From: Desulfuromonas sp. SDB
GTDB taxonomy: Bacteria > SDB-A
Assembly (NCBI GenBank): GCA_001412365.1
Contig: LKUE01000200.1
Location: 1-6,497, forward strand
Length of the DNA stretch: 6,497 nt
Reading direction: 5' to 3'
The position numbers were made by a program, and so were the translations under genes. The notes beneath the pieces are model-generated. The model did no database searches and was not told the DNA's origin. It was given only the letters and a program-made list of their open reading frames with translations. This document shows, in pieces, positions 1 through 6,497 of the stretch; within the stretch, counting starts at the first letter, position 1; every line of letters starts with the position of its first letter.

Positions 1-72
1 ACAACCTCCTATGTTATTTTTGCTATTTTACTTCCCCGATTATGCTTTTTCCATTAAATTTACAGTAGTGCC
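1..72 (-). mobile_element. Left copy of 72-bp terminal inverted repeat, probable insertion sequence end (partial)
   Basis: These 72 bases are the exact reverse complement of 6426-6497, and identity stops at base 73. Read on the minus strand the copy starts with GGCACTACTGTAAATTTAAT at its inner edge. It ends at the window edge with ATAGGAGGTTGT, whose AGGAGG lies at 5-10. A strong ribosome binding site about 60 bases from a sharp repeat boundary, facing out of the window, is typical of the 5' end of an insertion sequence just before its transposase start. The transposase itself is outside the window, so the family cannot be assigned. The inner edge lies 11 bp beyond the stop codon of the receptor gene, which is therefore not cut. 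Alternatives are an inverted repeat of another kind or an assembly foldback. Confidence 0.6.
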
Positions 73-83
73 TTATAGTTTAA

Positions 84-641
84 TTAAAATTCAACAATAA
101 CTCCCCCTATAACCATTCTGCCGAACTGGTAAATTGTCTCCCTTTCTCCATTATCTTTATACAGGTAATCCCATACATTGGGATGGTTGAACAGATTTTC
201 CACTTCAAAATATGTTTTCAAATTCCAGCGGTTGAAAAACCATCTCTGGGAAATCATGATATCAAACCTCTGATAGGGCTTCATCCTAGCTGAATTGATA
301 AGTTGATCACCATCTACCGTCCAAGTTTTCCACTCGTAATGCCAGATTTCCGGTGTATAGGGCTTGCCCCCCAGGTATCTGTATTTTACCGTATATTCAG
401 ATATATCAGAGGGGATCAGGGGTATAAATGCTAAAACTTTATACCACCAGCTGCTTTTAAAATTGTGGTACCAGTCAAATTGAGTGAAATCCTGCCGATA
501 CCCTCCGATTACAGTTAAAACATTTCCGTAATCGAAATCCCAGCTGTACTCTCGCTTGGATTCCCGGGGATCATTAGCCCTAGCCACCGAGTAGGAATAA
601 CTAAAAGTCCCCCAAAAATTCCTCATCACTTTTTTCTGCAA
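84..641 (-). pseudogene. C-terminal part of frameshifted TonB-dependent receptor (outer-membrane beta-barrel end)
   Basis: This frame carries the last 185 residues of the receptor whose first part is at 680-2452. It is rich in aromatic residues and alternating strand patterns (GTFSYSYSVA, FEVENLFNHP, RMVIGGVIVEF). It ends in a C-terminal phenylalanine, as outer-membrane beta-barrels do for BAM recognition. The same frame is open upstream of 641 and reads RSWTTADPNDWDNVYVNQGE then GYARGIEVF. This is natural receptor sequence that should follow residue 575 (QQVPLP) of the upstream piece. The first codon at 641 is TTG without a ribosome binding site, so it is unlikely to be a true start. The fragment is not expected to work alone. 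If one base is restored at 728-730, the whole gene gives about 789 residues, a normal receptor length. Confidence 0.85.
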
Positions 642-679
642 GAATACTTCTATTCCCCGGGCATATCCTTCTCCCTGGT

Positions 680-2452
680 TTACATATACATTATCCCAGT
701 CATTGGGATCAGCAGTGGTCCAAGACCGGGCAATGGAACCTGCTGGTAATATTTGTAATATCCTTCTAAAGTTAATTTTATATCATCACTGATCAGATGT
801 TCCAACCCCAGAACAATCTGATCGGTGTATTTGCTGTGGATAAAATGGTTTTGACTATCCAGAACTAATTCGTACCACTGAGGGGACTGGTAATGTCTAC
901 CGTAAGCCAAGTTAATATCAGTGCCATCCAGGATATGAATACTTAGGGCTGCCCGTGGAGATAGATATCCCTTTTCAGTATAGGCAAAGTAATCATATCT
1001 ACAACCGATATTTACAGTGGCAAAAGTTCCCAAGTGCTGTCTTAACTGGATATAACCTCCGTATTTCCAGGATGATTCATCCCGGTCAATATCCAGGGTG
1101 TAGATGTAATCAGTTGTATCAATTATCTGTCCGCTGGAATCATAAATGAACAGGGTATCCGGTCTCATCCAGGAATCGTAGAAATGTTCGACATTTTTTC
1201 CAAATAAACCAATTGATAAGTTGGTATACCGGCTAAAAATTATGCTTAAATCAAATTTAACACTGTTTTCACCTTCATTGGACCGGTGATGATAAACTTC
1301 CTGATTAGAAGTGTCTTCCAGATAATGATCCCAAAAATTAATAGTCCTATAAACAGTGAGATTGGAATGTCCAAAACTATAAATTGATTTTAAATTCAAA
1401 CCAAAGGTGTACTGACTGGACTTCGCTTCAATAATTTTAACTTCGCTTTCCTGAGTTTCTTCTTCCGCTTCATCTGCTTCAATGGTAATCCAGTCATCGG
1501 CATAAATACCCAGCAGGGAAACTTTATGATTATTTGAAATCTGATAGGCAATCTTTCCCTGAACATTGTAGTAGTTGGGAATGGCGGTTAAACCAAAACT
1601 TGAAGCGATGAGAGACAAATAACTTCGATGAGCAGAGATAAGATAGGTAAAATTATTGGTCAAGGGTCCCTCCAGAGTTCCTCCGATTCCTGCCATTCCT
1701 AAATCAAATTTAACATGAAATCTGTCCCTGGCTCCTTCCCTCATCTGGATATTTAAAACCGAAGAAGTTTTATCGCCGTACTTTGCGGGAAAAGCTCCGG
1801 CAATGAAATCTATCTGACTTATGAAGTCAGTATTAAGAACACTGACCGGTCCACCCCCCGTGCCCTGCCAGCCAAAGTGATTGGGATTTAAAATTTCAAT
1901 GTTATCAATGAGAAATAAATTTTCCCCGTAATTTCCGCCCCGCACAATAATTTCATTATTTTGATCCGCCCCGGAAACCACTGCCGGTAACGCCTGAACT
2001 GCCCTCTGTACATCATAAGCCCCTCCGGGCTGTGATATAATCTCTTCAAAGTCCATACTTCTGGATGAAACTACCACATCTTCCGGTTTTTCAAAAAAAT
2101 CAGGTCTAACCGTAATGCCTTCGCTAGTCAATAACTGTTCTTCTAATCTAACTTCTACATAGGTGGTGATATTAGGCCTAACCACTATTCGATTTTTAAA
2201 CAGGGTTCGGTAGCCGATAAGTGAAAATCTCATGCTATAAGTTCCCGGTTCAATGTCATTTACTTGGTAATAACCGTTTTCAGAAGTTAATACTCCCTGG
2301 ACCGGCTTTTGATCATTATCCAATAAAGTTACACTGACTGCATAGATTGGCTGCTGGGTATTTACATCAACCACCCTTCCCCTAATACTGTTTTCAGCAA
2401 AATCTATGGTTGGCACCAAAAATAAAATTATAAGAAATATAAATTTGTTCAC
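680..2452 (-). CDS. TonB-dependent receptor with CarboxypepD_reg-like domain, N-terminal part, frameshifted
   Basis: Outer-membrane receptor of the TonB-dependent transporter family, which imports ligands using energy passed from the inner membrane. Residues 1-19 are a signal peptide (KFIFLIILFLVPTIDFA, then ENS). Residues about 22-105 match a carboxypeptidase-regulatory-like fold (IRGRVVDVNTQQPI, SENGYYQVNDIEPGTYSM, SLIGYRTL). Residues about 125-240 are the plug (GAYDVQRAVQALPAV, NEIIVRGGNYGENLFLIDNI, FPAKYGDKTSSVLNIQMREG). Barrel strands follow. After residue 575 (QQVPLP) the reading slips, adding 15 non-homologous-looking residues (GLGPLLIPMTGIMYM) before a stop. The rest of the barrel continues in another frame to base 84. 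The start is GTG with only a weak GGA upstream, 16 bp after the phosphoesterase stop, and the signal peptide supports it. The substrate is unknown. As read, the barrel lacks its last quarter and would probably not insert in the membrane. Confidence 0.88.
   Translation of the reverse strand: MNKFIFLIILFLVPTIDFAENSIRGRVVDVNTQQPIYAVSVTLLDNDQKPVQGVLTSENGYYQVNDIEPGTYSMRFSLIGYRTLFKNRIVVRPNITTYVEVRLEEQLLTSEGITVRPDFFEKPEDVVVSSRSMDFEEIISQPGGAYDVQRAVQALPAVVSGADQNNEIIVRGGNYGENLFLIDNIEILNPNHFGWQGTGGGPVSVLNTDFISQIDFIAGAFPAKYGDKTSSVLNIQMREGARDRFHVKFDLGMAGIGGTLEGPLTNNFTYLISAHRSYLSLIASSFGLTAIPNYYNVQGKIAYQISNNHKVSLLGIYADDWITIEADEAEEETQESEVKIIEAKSSQYTFGLNLKSIYSFGHSNLTVYRTINFWDHYLEDTSNQEVYHHRSNEGENSVKFDLSIIFSRYTNLSIGLFGKNVEHFYDSWMRPDTLFIYDSSGQIIDTTDYIYTLDIDRDESSWKYGGYIQLRQHLGTFATVNIGCRYDYFAYTEKGYLSPRAALSIHILDGTDINLAYGRHYQSPQWYELVLDSQNHFIHSKYTDQIVLGLEHLISDDIKLTLEGYYKYYQQVPLPGLGPLLIPMTGIMYM
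728..730 (-). other. Apparent single-base deletion causing the receptor frameshift
   Basis: On the coding strand the sequence is CCA TTG CCC GGT CTT GGA. Adding one C to the CCC run gives CCA TTG CCC CGG TCT TGG ACC, which reads PLPRSWTTADPNDWDN and joins both halves in one frame of 789 codons. A one-base change in a short homopolymer could be a sequencing or assembly error or a genuine inactivating mutation. The sequence alone cannot separate these. Confidence 0.75.
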
Positions 2453-2468
2453 TGCTAATCCAAAGTTG

Positions 2469-4220
2469 TTATTTAATTCTCAAAATCCCGTAATCATCAG
2501 GATCATAAGAAATCGGATATTGCCAATTTGTGGATTCATTTAATCTTGCCTGCTTTCTTCTGAAGTTCAATCCCCATCCGTTGTTAAGATCGTAACCGGT
2601 AGTGAAAATTTCCAAAGGGACTGCCAGTTCTACTGTCCATTTCTGCTCATCCTCGGTGGTGGCAATCTGGTAATGACCGTTCCAGGTGTTGTCATATTCC
2701 AGTCCTTGATAATCCAGATAGATTTTGGCATCGTATATTACTCCCCGGGGATTGACATAAATCTGATAAACTGTCCGGTTACCTCTGTCCGGCTGCAAAA
2801 AGTATCCCACGCAATCTTCATAATATACCGGTCCATCTCTTTCTTCTACTTCTGCTACCACTGAATCCATCTCCGGATCGAAGCAAACTGCAGCTAAATA
2901 AATAAAATTCTGATCAATGCAGAAATAAAACTCAACTGAATCAATACCATTTAACAATCCCTGAGAAGTAAACAGATCGGTTACCGGATTTTGCCAACAG
3001 GATTCACTGATCTTTCCGTCTATAATCAAGTCTGTTTCAACTGGATACATAGATGCAGTTCTTTGAAGGCCAATTGATTTTTCAACCTGATAGGTTCTGT
3101 CCTCGCGGTAAGGCAGGGGATAATTTACGGTGGGCAGAGGATAAACTGAATTATTATTATTATATGCATTTACAGTTATCACTGTGGATTCACCGGGAGC
3201 TAAATCAATGGGTACAACTGCAGGATCAATTTCCCAGTTCTGGGGAATTTCCCAAGTTAAGGTATCAGCAACTGCAAATTCACTATTGATGTTGGTAACT
3301 TGTAGATTTATCTCCATTGGTTCCGAATTTAAATTTTCATCGTAAACATAGCTGTTGAGAAAATTAATTCCCTGTATCTCTAATTTGTCTATAAATATTA
3401 AATCGCCAGCAGTAACTTCATCCCAGGGATAAACTGCATCTTTGGCAATTATTGCAATGGAAATTTCCGGTTCTGCCAACTCATCGGAAACAGTCACCCA
3501 CATATAATGATATTGAGGGCCTGCAGGACCAGGATGACTACCCGCTCCGGAACTTCCTACCCCGGTATACAGTATTCCATCATAACTGCCGGAAAAATAA
3601 GTATGATAGTGACCGGTAAACACCGCATCCACATTGTTTTCTACAAATATTTGGTGAAGCAGATCAGTTCTTCCCTCAGCTATTGCTTCAAACCAGAATG
3701 GACGGTGGTACAACACAATAACTACTTTATCCTGGTACGGTGCCAATTCTTGTTCCAACCAATCAATTTTAATTTGAGGTAATTCTTCACTGCTATACCA
3801 TCTGCTGTTATCCAGAATTACAAAATGAATGTCTTGGTAATCAAATGAATAATCAGGTTCGCCAATATATTCACGGTAAAGTTTTTCCGAATTATCATCC
3901 CAAATATCATGGTTTCCTGGAATTAAATACACAGGCATACTGAAAATGCCTATAATATTCAGATATTCAAGCCACTGATTTCTTGCTTCACTGATATCAT
4001 CGGTATAACCTTCGATCATATCTCCTACATTTATCACCAGATCCGGTTTCATTAACTCAATTTCAGATACAATTTCTCCGTAAATGCCTGGAACATGTCC
4101 GCCGGTGCGGTCTCCCAAAATGGCAATTCTTACTTTTTCCGCAGAAAGACCGGTTGTAAAAATTATTGTTATCATGGATATACTGAAAAATATTTTATTC
4201 AGTTTAGTTGGTTCATTCAT
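2469..4220 (-). CDS. Exported calcineurin-like metallophosphoesterase with C-terminal CBM9-like domain
   Basis: Predicted two-metal phosphoesterase acting outside the inner membrane. Residues 1-27 are a signal peptide (hydrophobic 10-24, cleavage after GLSA). Residues 30-260 carry the family motifs in order: GDR (D37), VGDMIEG (D67), PGNHDIW (N103, H104), YHRPF (H172) and TGHYHTYF (H204, H206). The usual D-x-H of the first motif is D-x-R here, a form I recall in related secreted phosphoesterases beginning GDRTGGH. Residues about 281-375 look like an Ig-like or NEW3-type linker (INLQVTN, LAPGESTVITVNAY). Residues about 395-583 resemble a CBM9-like beta-sandwich (IDGKISESCW, YEDCVGYFLQPD, WTVELAVPL, GWGLNFRRKQ). 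Such a tail suggests binding to glycans or the cell surface, but the substrate is unknown. The start ATG has AGGAGG 7 bases upstream. Confidence 0.87.
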   Translation of the reverse strand: MNEPTKLNKIFFSISMITIIFTTGLSAEKVRIAILGDRTGGHVPGIYGEIVSEIELMKPDLVINVGDMIEGYTDDISEARNQWLEYLNIIGIFSMPVYLIPGNHDIWDDNSEKLYREYIGEPDYSFDYQDIHFVILDNSRWYSSEELPQIKIDWLEQELAPYQDKVVIVLYHRPFWFEAIAEGRTDLLHQIFVENNVDAVFTGHYHTYFSGSYDGILYTGVGSSGAGSHPGPAGPQYHYMWVTVSDELAEPEISIAIIAKDAVYPWDEVTAGDLIFIDKLEIQGINFLNSYVYDENLNSEPMEINLQVTNINSEFAVADTLTWEIPQNWEIDPAVVPIDLAPGESTVITVNAYNNNNSVYPLPTVNYPLPYREDRTYQVEKSIGLQRTASMYPVETDLIIDGKISESCWQNPVTDLFTSQGLLNGIDSVEFYFCIDQNFIYLAAVCFDPEMDSVVAEVEERDGPVYYEDCVGYFLQPDRGNRTVYQIYVNPRGVIYDAKIYLDYQGLEYDNTWNGHYQIATTEDEQKWTVELAVPLEIFTTGYDLNNGWGLNFRRKQARLNESTNWQYPISYDPDDYGILRIK

Positions 4221-4227
4221 CTAAATT

Positions 4228-4233
4228 CCTCCT
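4228..4233 (-). promoter_or_regulatory. Shine-Dalgarno site of the phosphoesterase gene
   Basis: On the minus strand a perfect AGGAGG is followed by seven bases (AATTTAG) and the ATG at 4220. It fixes the start and shows that this organism uses canonical Shine-Dalgarno initiation. The same core occurs in both terminal repeats. Confidence 0.85.
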
Positions 4234-4246
4234 ATATTTTAATGCA

Positions 4247-5473
4247 TCAATCTGTTATTGATTTATGCCAGTATTCCAGATCAGGTACAATTTTCAATAA
4301 TCCTACCTCCTGGGCAATTTCTAAAATCATTAAGAATGAAAAAACTAAAATTAAAATCAACGCAAAAATTTTCAAGCTTTTTCGCTTCCATTTAATTAAA
4401 CCAATAAAGCTGGGCAGTATTCCAAACAGAAGAACCAATCCAACTCCTCCCACCACATTTAAAGATTTAATAAAAATATCCGGATAAATCAGCGAGACCA
4501 GAAGAGGAGGGGCAAAAGATATCAGCAGAACTAGAAATTTATTGTCCCGGTGAAAATGATTTACAGTCAGGTCTTTAACAAAACCGACCAGGGAAACACC
4601 GATTGCAATATAAGAAGTAGTTATGGCTACTACTGAAAAACCCAGGGAAAATATCAAAAACAATCTGCTGTTGAACAGTTCAGCCATGGGTATAGTAACC
4701 GGGGTATTGGTTAAGTATGAATTTAGCAGTGAATGTTCAGAATCGTTCAGAGGAATTGAGCTAATGCCAACCTGTATCCAGATGATATTTATAACAAAAC
4801 CAAAAATTGCTGCAATCAACAGCACTTTTTTAACTTTAATCCTATCCCCCCCCAGTTCTTTACAGATATGAGGAACAATGAGATGAAAAAAACTGGCAGC
4901 AATGAAAATTGGAGATAATGAAGAGATAAATTTCCAATCAAAATACAACAATCTGTGAGGTTTTGAATTGCCTTCGGCAATGATGGTCATGAATATAAAA
5001 CTAACTGCCAGAACAACCATGAGTATGAAATTATATCTTTTAATAATCCCAGATTCCTTACTCACCAAATAAGAAACTACCGCAAAGTAAACGATTAGTA
5101 TGACAATCCTCAGAGAAGGTAACTTAAGCAGATCGGTAAAGATTGAGGTAATTCCGGTAAGATAGGCAGTAACCAGACCATAGAAGATAACCAGGTTAGC
5201 GGATATAGCCAGCCACTTGCCCAAGCTGCCTAAATATTTCTGGTACAAGCTGGGAAAATGAAAATTTTCATTTTTTTCAACAACTGCTTCATCGGCAATA
5301 ATAAATGCGGTGACGACACTTAAAACTGAAACAAATAGAAGAACAAATAATGAGGGGAAAAATCCAGCCATTCCAGCCACATTGGGCAAAGCCAGGATCC
5401 CTGCTCCAATCAGCACTCCTGCCACCAACAATATCAGAGAAAGTATATTGAATGCAGAATTTCTCCTGTTCAC
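4247..5473 (-). CDS. Aromatic amino acid (HAAAP/Trp-Tyr-type) permease
   Basis: Inner-membrane secondary transporter of the APC superfamily, closest in pattern to the hydroxy and aromatic amino acid permeases (tryptophan/tyrosine permease type, usually about 400-415 residues with 11 membrane segments). The protein has 408 residues. The first segment carries the family signature GVLIGAGILALPNVAG at 19-34, which in APC proteins forms the unwound substrate-binding part of helix 1. About 11 hydrophobic segments can be counted, at roughly 10-30, 39-61, 86-108, 120-140, 146-166, 178-200, 216-236, 269-295, 312-330, 335-358 and 364-388. Charged loops such as VEKNENFHF separate some of them. The start is GTG, supported by AGGGAG five bases upstream. 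The exact substrate (tryptophan, tyrosine, serine/threonine or another) cannot be told. It lies 32 bp after the acetyltransferase and 26 bp before the phosphoesterase. Confidence 0.85.
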   Translation of the reverse strand: MNRRNSAFNILSLILLVAGVLIGAGILALPNVAGMAGFFPSLFVLLFVSVLSVVTAFIIADEAVVEKNENFHFPSLYQKYLGSLGKWLAISANLVIFYGLVTAYLTGITSIFTDLLKLPSLRIVILIVYFAVVSYLVSKESGIIKRYNFILMVVLAVSFIFMTIIAEGNSKPHRLLYFDWKFISSLSPIFIAASFFHLIVPHICKELGGDRIKVKKVLLIAAIFGFVINIIWIQVGISSIPLNDSEHSLLNSYLTNTPVTIPMAELFNSRLFLIFSLGFSVVAITTSYIAIGVSLVGFVKDLTVNHFHRDNKFLVLLISFAPPLLVSLIYPDIFIKSLNVVGGVGLVLLFGILPSFIGLIKWKRKSLKIFALILILVFSFLMILEIAQEVGLLKIVPDLEYWHKSITD

Positions 5474-5478
5474 CTTAT

Positions 5479-5484
5479 CTCCCT
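5479..5484 (-). promoter_or_regulatory. Shine-Dalgarno site of the permease gene
   Basis: The minus strand reads AAAGGGAGATAAG followed by GTG at 5473. AGGGAG sits five bases before the GTG, which supports this non-ATG start for the permease. Confidence 0.7.
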
Positions 5485-5505
5485 TTCACCTCAATAATAA
5501 ACTTA

Positions 5506-6354
5506 TCAACCAAATGCAAATGAATGCGCTCCAAACATATAGCGGTCATTTAACTGAAGGTGGTTGCCCCAAACCATTCGGGTGCAACTCCTCAGATTAT
5601 TTTTGCGGTTAGCAATCAATCCCGGAAGATATTTTGAACTCAGATCAGAGTGCTGGGGTACAAATATCTTTTTCACTCCCACTACTGTACTGAATTTTAC
5701 GATTTTCCGGGCAATTTTAAAATTTTCCGCCACAATCGGTCCTAATTTATCCTGGGAAACCAAACCAAAACCCTGTTTACTGCATTTAATTATCTTTGCC
5801 CCGGCATCAATCATCATCTTGAAAAATAAAGTTCGATCCACACCAAAAGCTTGTTGATCTAAGTTTAGACACCAGGACTCGATTTTCCTGTCTATATGAA
5901 TATCCCAATCTTTAAATTCTTCTAGATTATATTCTGGTTTTAGATAATATTGAATTACTTCGTATTCCGGCTTAAAATTAAATTTCAGATATAATTTTCT
6001 ACCTGTTTCAGTGGCGTTGAGTTTAAGTGAACAGTAGCTGTACTGCTGTGATCTTTCCATTAAAGCTTGAAAAATATTATGTCCGATTTTCATTTTCTGA
6101 AAATCGGGATCTACCCCTAAAAATGAAATCCAACCATGATTGATAAATTTTATCAAAGCTCCCACCCCGACAATGCGAAGATCTACACTGGCCGCAATAA
6201 AATCAGCAATTTCATATCGGATAAGATCATTCCATAATTTATGAATATTGCTGGCAATTGATACTTCATTTTCAACCTGAAATGCTTTTAAAAATACCTT
6301 TACCGCTGGTTGAAGATCAGATTCTTTTAGATTTATTAATTCTATTTGTTCCAT
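5506..6354 (-). CDS. GNAT-family N-acetyltransferase, two-domain YitH-like
   Basis: Cytoplasmic acetyltransferase predicted to use acetyl-CoA, with unknown acceptor. Residues 1-135 form the GNAT domain: the opening IELINLKESDLQPAVKVF is the usual first strand and helix, VGVGALIKF and WISFLGVDPDFQ are strands 3-4, and GRKLYLKFNFKPE at 118-130 is the typical late-GNAT loop and strand. Residues about 140-282 match the second domain seen in YitH-like proteins (Acetyltransf_18 type): DQQAFGVDRTLFFKMM, GFGLVSQDKLGPIVAEN, and a C-terminus RYMFGAHSFAFG. The CoA pyrophosphate loop, normally Q/R-x-x-G-x-G/A, is QKMKIG at 86-91, with lysine in place of the first glycine. The ATG has no clear Shine-Dalgarno sequence. 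It is kept because the fold begins right there and no better start follows. It is the first gene of the apparent operon, but a functional link to the transport genes is unproven. Confidence 0.8.
   Translation of the reverse strand: MEQIELINLKESDLQPAVKVFLKAFQVENEVSIASNIHKLWNDLIRYEIADFIAASVDLRIVGVGALIKFINHGWISFLGVDPDFQKMKIGHNIFQALMERSQQYSYCSLKLNATETGRKLYLKFNFKPEYEVIQYYLKPEYNLEEFKDWDIHIDRKIESWCLNLDQQAFGVDRTLFFKMMIDAGAKIIKCSKQGFGLVSQDKLGPIVAENFKIARKIVKFSTVVGVKKIFVPQHSDLSSKYLPGLIANRKNNLRSCTRMVWGNHLQLNDRYMFGAHSFAFG
6083..6107 (-). repeat. Perfect 10-bp inverted repeat with 5-base loop inside the acetyltransferase gene
   Basis: Bases 6083-6092 (ccgattttca) pair exactly with 6098-6107 (tgaaaatcgg) around the loop ttttc. 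It lies in the coding sequence for the CoA-binding loop (residues 83-90). No T-run follows on either strand, so a terminator is not supported. It may be chance in an AT-rich gene. Confidence 0.6.
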
Positions 6355-6425
6355 TTTAAAAAAGTAAACAGTTAGGAATTATATTAAAGAAAATGTTAAT
6401 TAAAACAGTATTCTCAATTATTTCT
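6355..6425 (-). promoter_or_regulatory. Operon leader with candidate promoter
   Basis: This 71-bp AT-rich stretch lies between the right repeat and the acetyltransferase start and has no gene. On the minus strand a perfect TATAAT occurs at 6378-6383, about 24 bases before the ATG, which would give a leader of about 17 bases. The matching -35 position holds only a weak TGTTTT-like hexamer. A TTGAGA at 6412-6417 is too far away (28 bp) to pair with it. In DNA this AT-rich a lone -10 match is weak evidence. If the right repeat is an inserted element, the native upstream control region may have been cut off here. Confidence 0.35.
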
Positions 6426-6497
6426 GGCACTACTGTAAATTTAATGGAAAAAGCATAATCGGGGAAGTAAAATAGCAAAAATAACATAGGAGGTTGT
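6426..6497 (+). mobile_element. Right copy of 72-bp terminal inverted repeat, probable insertion sequence end (partial)
   Basis: Mirror copy of bases 1-72 with no mismatch. It reads GGCACTACTG from base 6426 and reaches an AGGAGG ribosome binding site at 6488-6493 just before the window ends, so any encoded protein would start at or just beyond the right edge. A CATAAT at 6454-6459 could be a -10 box for that gene, but no convincing -35 box is seen. The bases next to the two copies (73-80 and 6418-6425) differ, as expected for two independent insertions, because each target duplication partner would lie beyond the far end of its own element. Confidence 0.6.

Larger units (their letters stand above)
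84..6354 (-). other. Probable four-gene operon
   Basis: All genes run on the minus strand in the order acetyltransferase, permease, phosphoesterase, TonB-dependent receptor. The gaps are 32, 26 and 16 bp and contain no visible hairpin with a T-run, so no internal terminator is supported. The phosphoesterase and permease have clear Shine-Dalgarno sequences. The receptor has only a weak one and may depend on translational coupling to the phosphoesterase stop 16 bp upstream. Only 11 bp remain after the receptor stop before the repeat, so the original operon terminator, or further genes, must lie outside or have been displaced. Co-transcription is inferred from spacing alone. Confidence 0.65.

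Noticed and set aside
680-724. Programmed frameshift joining the two receptor frames
   Set aside because: No slippery heptamer or downstream structure is evident, and this receptor family is not known for recoding. A deletion or sequence error is simpler.
4095-4487. Plus-strand frame of 130 codons overlapping the phosphoesterase start and permease end
   Set aside because: It is antisense to two well-supported genes, its translation has no recognisable fold, and no ribosome binding site precedes it.
5255-5274. Perfect 20-bp palindrome aaaatgaaaattttcatttt
   Set aside because: It lies inside the permease coding sequence and follows from A/T-rich codons for KNENFHF. It has no loop, no location that would suit an operator, and low complexity.
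5310-5612. Plus-strand frame of 100 codons across the permease/acetyltransferase junction
   Set aside because: It is a shadow of the two minus-strand genes with no family features.
1-6497. Complete linear virus or plasmid with terminal inverted repeats
   Set aside because: There are no replication, packaging, terminal-protein or capsid genes. All genes are of chromosomal metabolic type, and the repeats end in outward-facing ribosome binding sites.

Overview
The window holds four genes (five reading frames), all on the minus strand and packed tightly head to tail. It is bounded at both extremes by a perfect 72-bp inverted repeat. The sequence is AT-rich. A TonB-dependent outer-membrane receptor with an N-terminal carboxypeptidase-regulatory-like domain implies a two-membrane bacterium. 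Strong AGGAGG-type ribosome binding sites argue against typical Bacteroidota. The protein style (CarboxypepD_reg receptor, secreted phosphoesterase with a CBM9-like tail, aromatic amino acid permease) suggests an uncultured lineage of the wider FCB group such as Cloacimonadota, Marinimicrobia or Calditrichota. That placement is an inference from style and was not tested by a search.

Layout, in the direction of transcription (right to left): (1) a 71-bp AT-rich leader with a candidate promoter; (2) a 282-residue two-domain GNAT acetyltransferase (5506-6354); (3) a 408-residue aromatic-amino-acid-type permease (4247-5473); (4) a 583-residue exported calcineurin-like phosphoesterase with a CBM9-like C-terminal domain (2469-4220); (5) a TonB-dependent receptor of about 789 residues, split by one apparent missing base at 728-730 into an N-terminal frame (680-2452) and a C-terminal frame (84-641). 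Gaps between genes are 32, 26 and 16 bp, so one operon is likely. No gene-free stretch exceeds 300 bases.

Taken together the operon could serve nutrient handling across the envelope: an outer-membrane receptor, an exported hydrolase, an inner-membrane permease and a cytoplasmic acetyltransferase. No substrate can be read from the sequence.

The strongest non-gene signal is the inverted repeat. Bases 1-72 are the exact reverse complement of 6426-6497. Each copy begins, at its inner edge, with GGCACTACTG and ends, at the window edge, with an AGGAGG ribosome-binding site facing outward. This is what two inverted copies of one insertion sequence would look like if only the first 72 bp of each were included. 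The left copy begins 11 bp past the receptor stop codon and the right copy lies 71 bp before the first gene. No novel defence, RNA or CRISPR system is visible.
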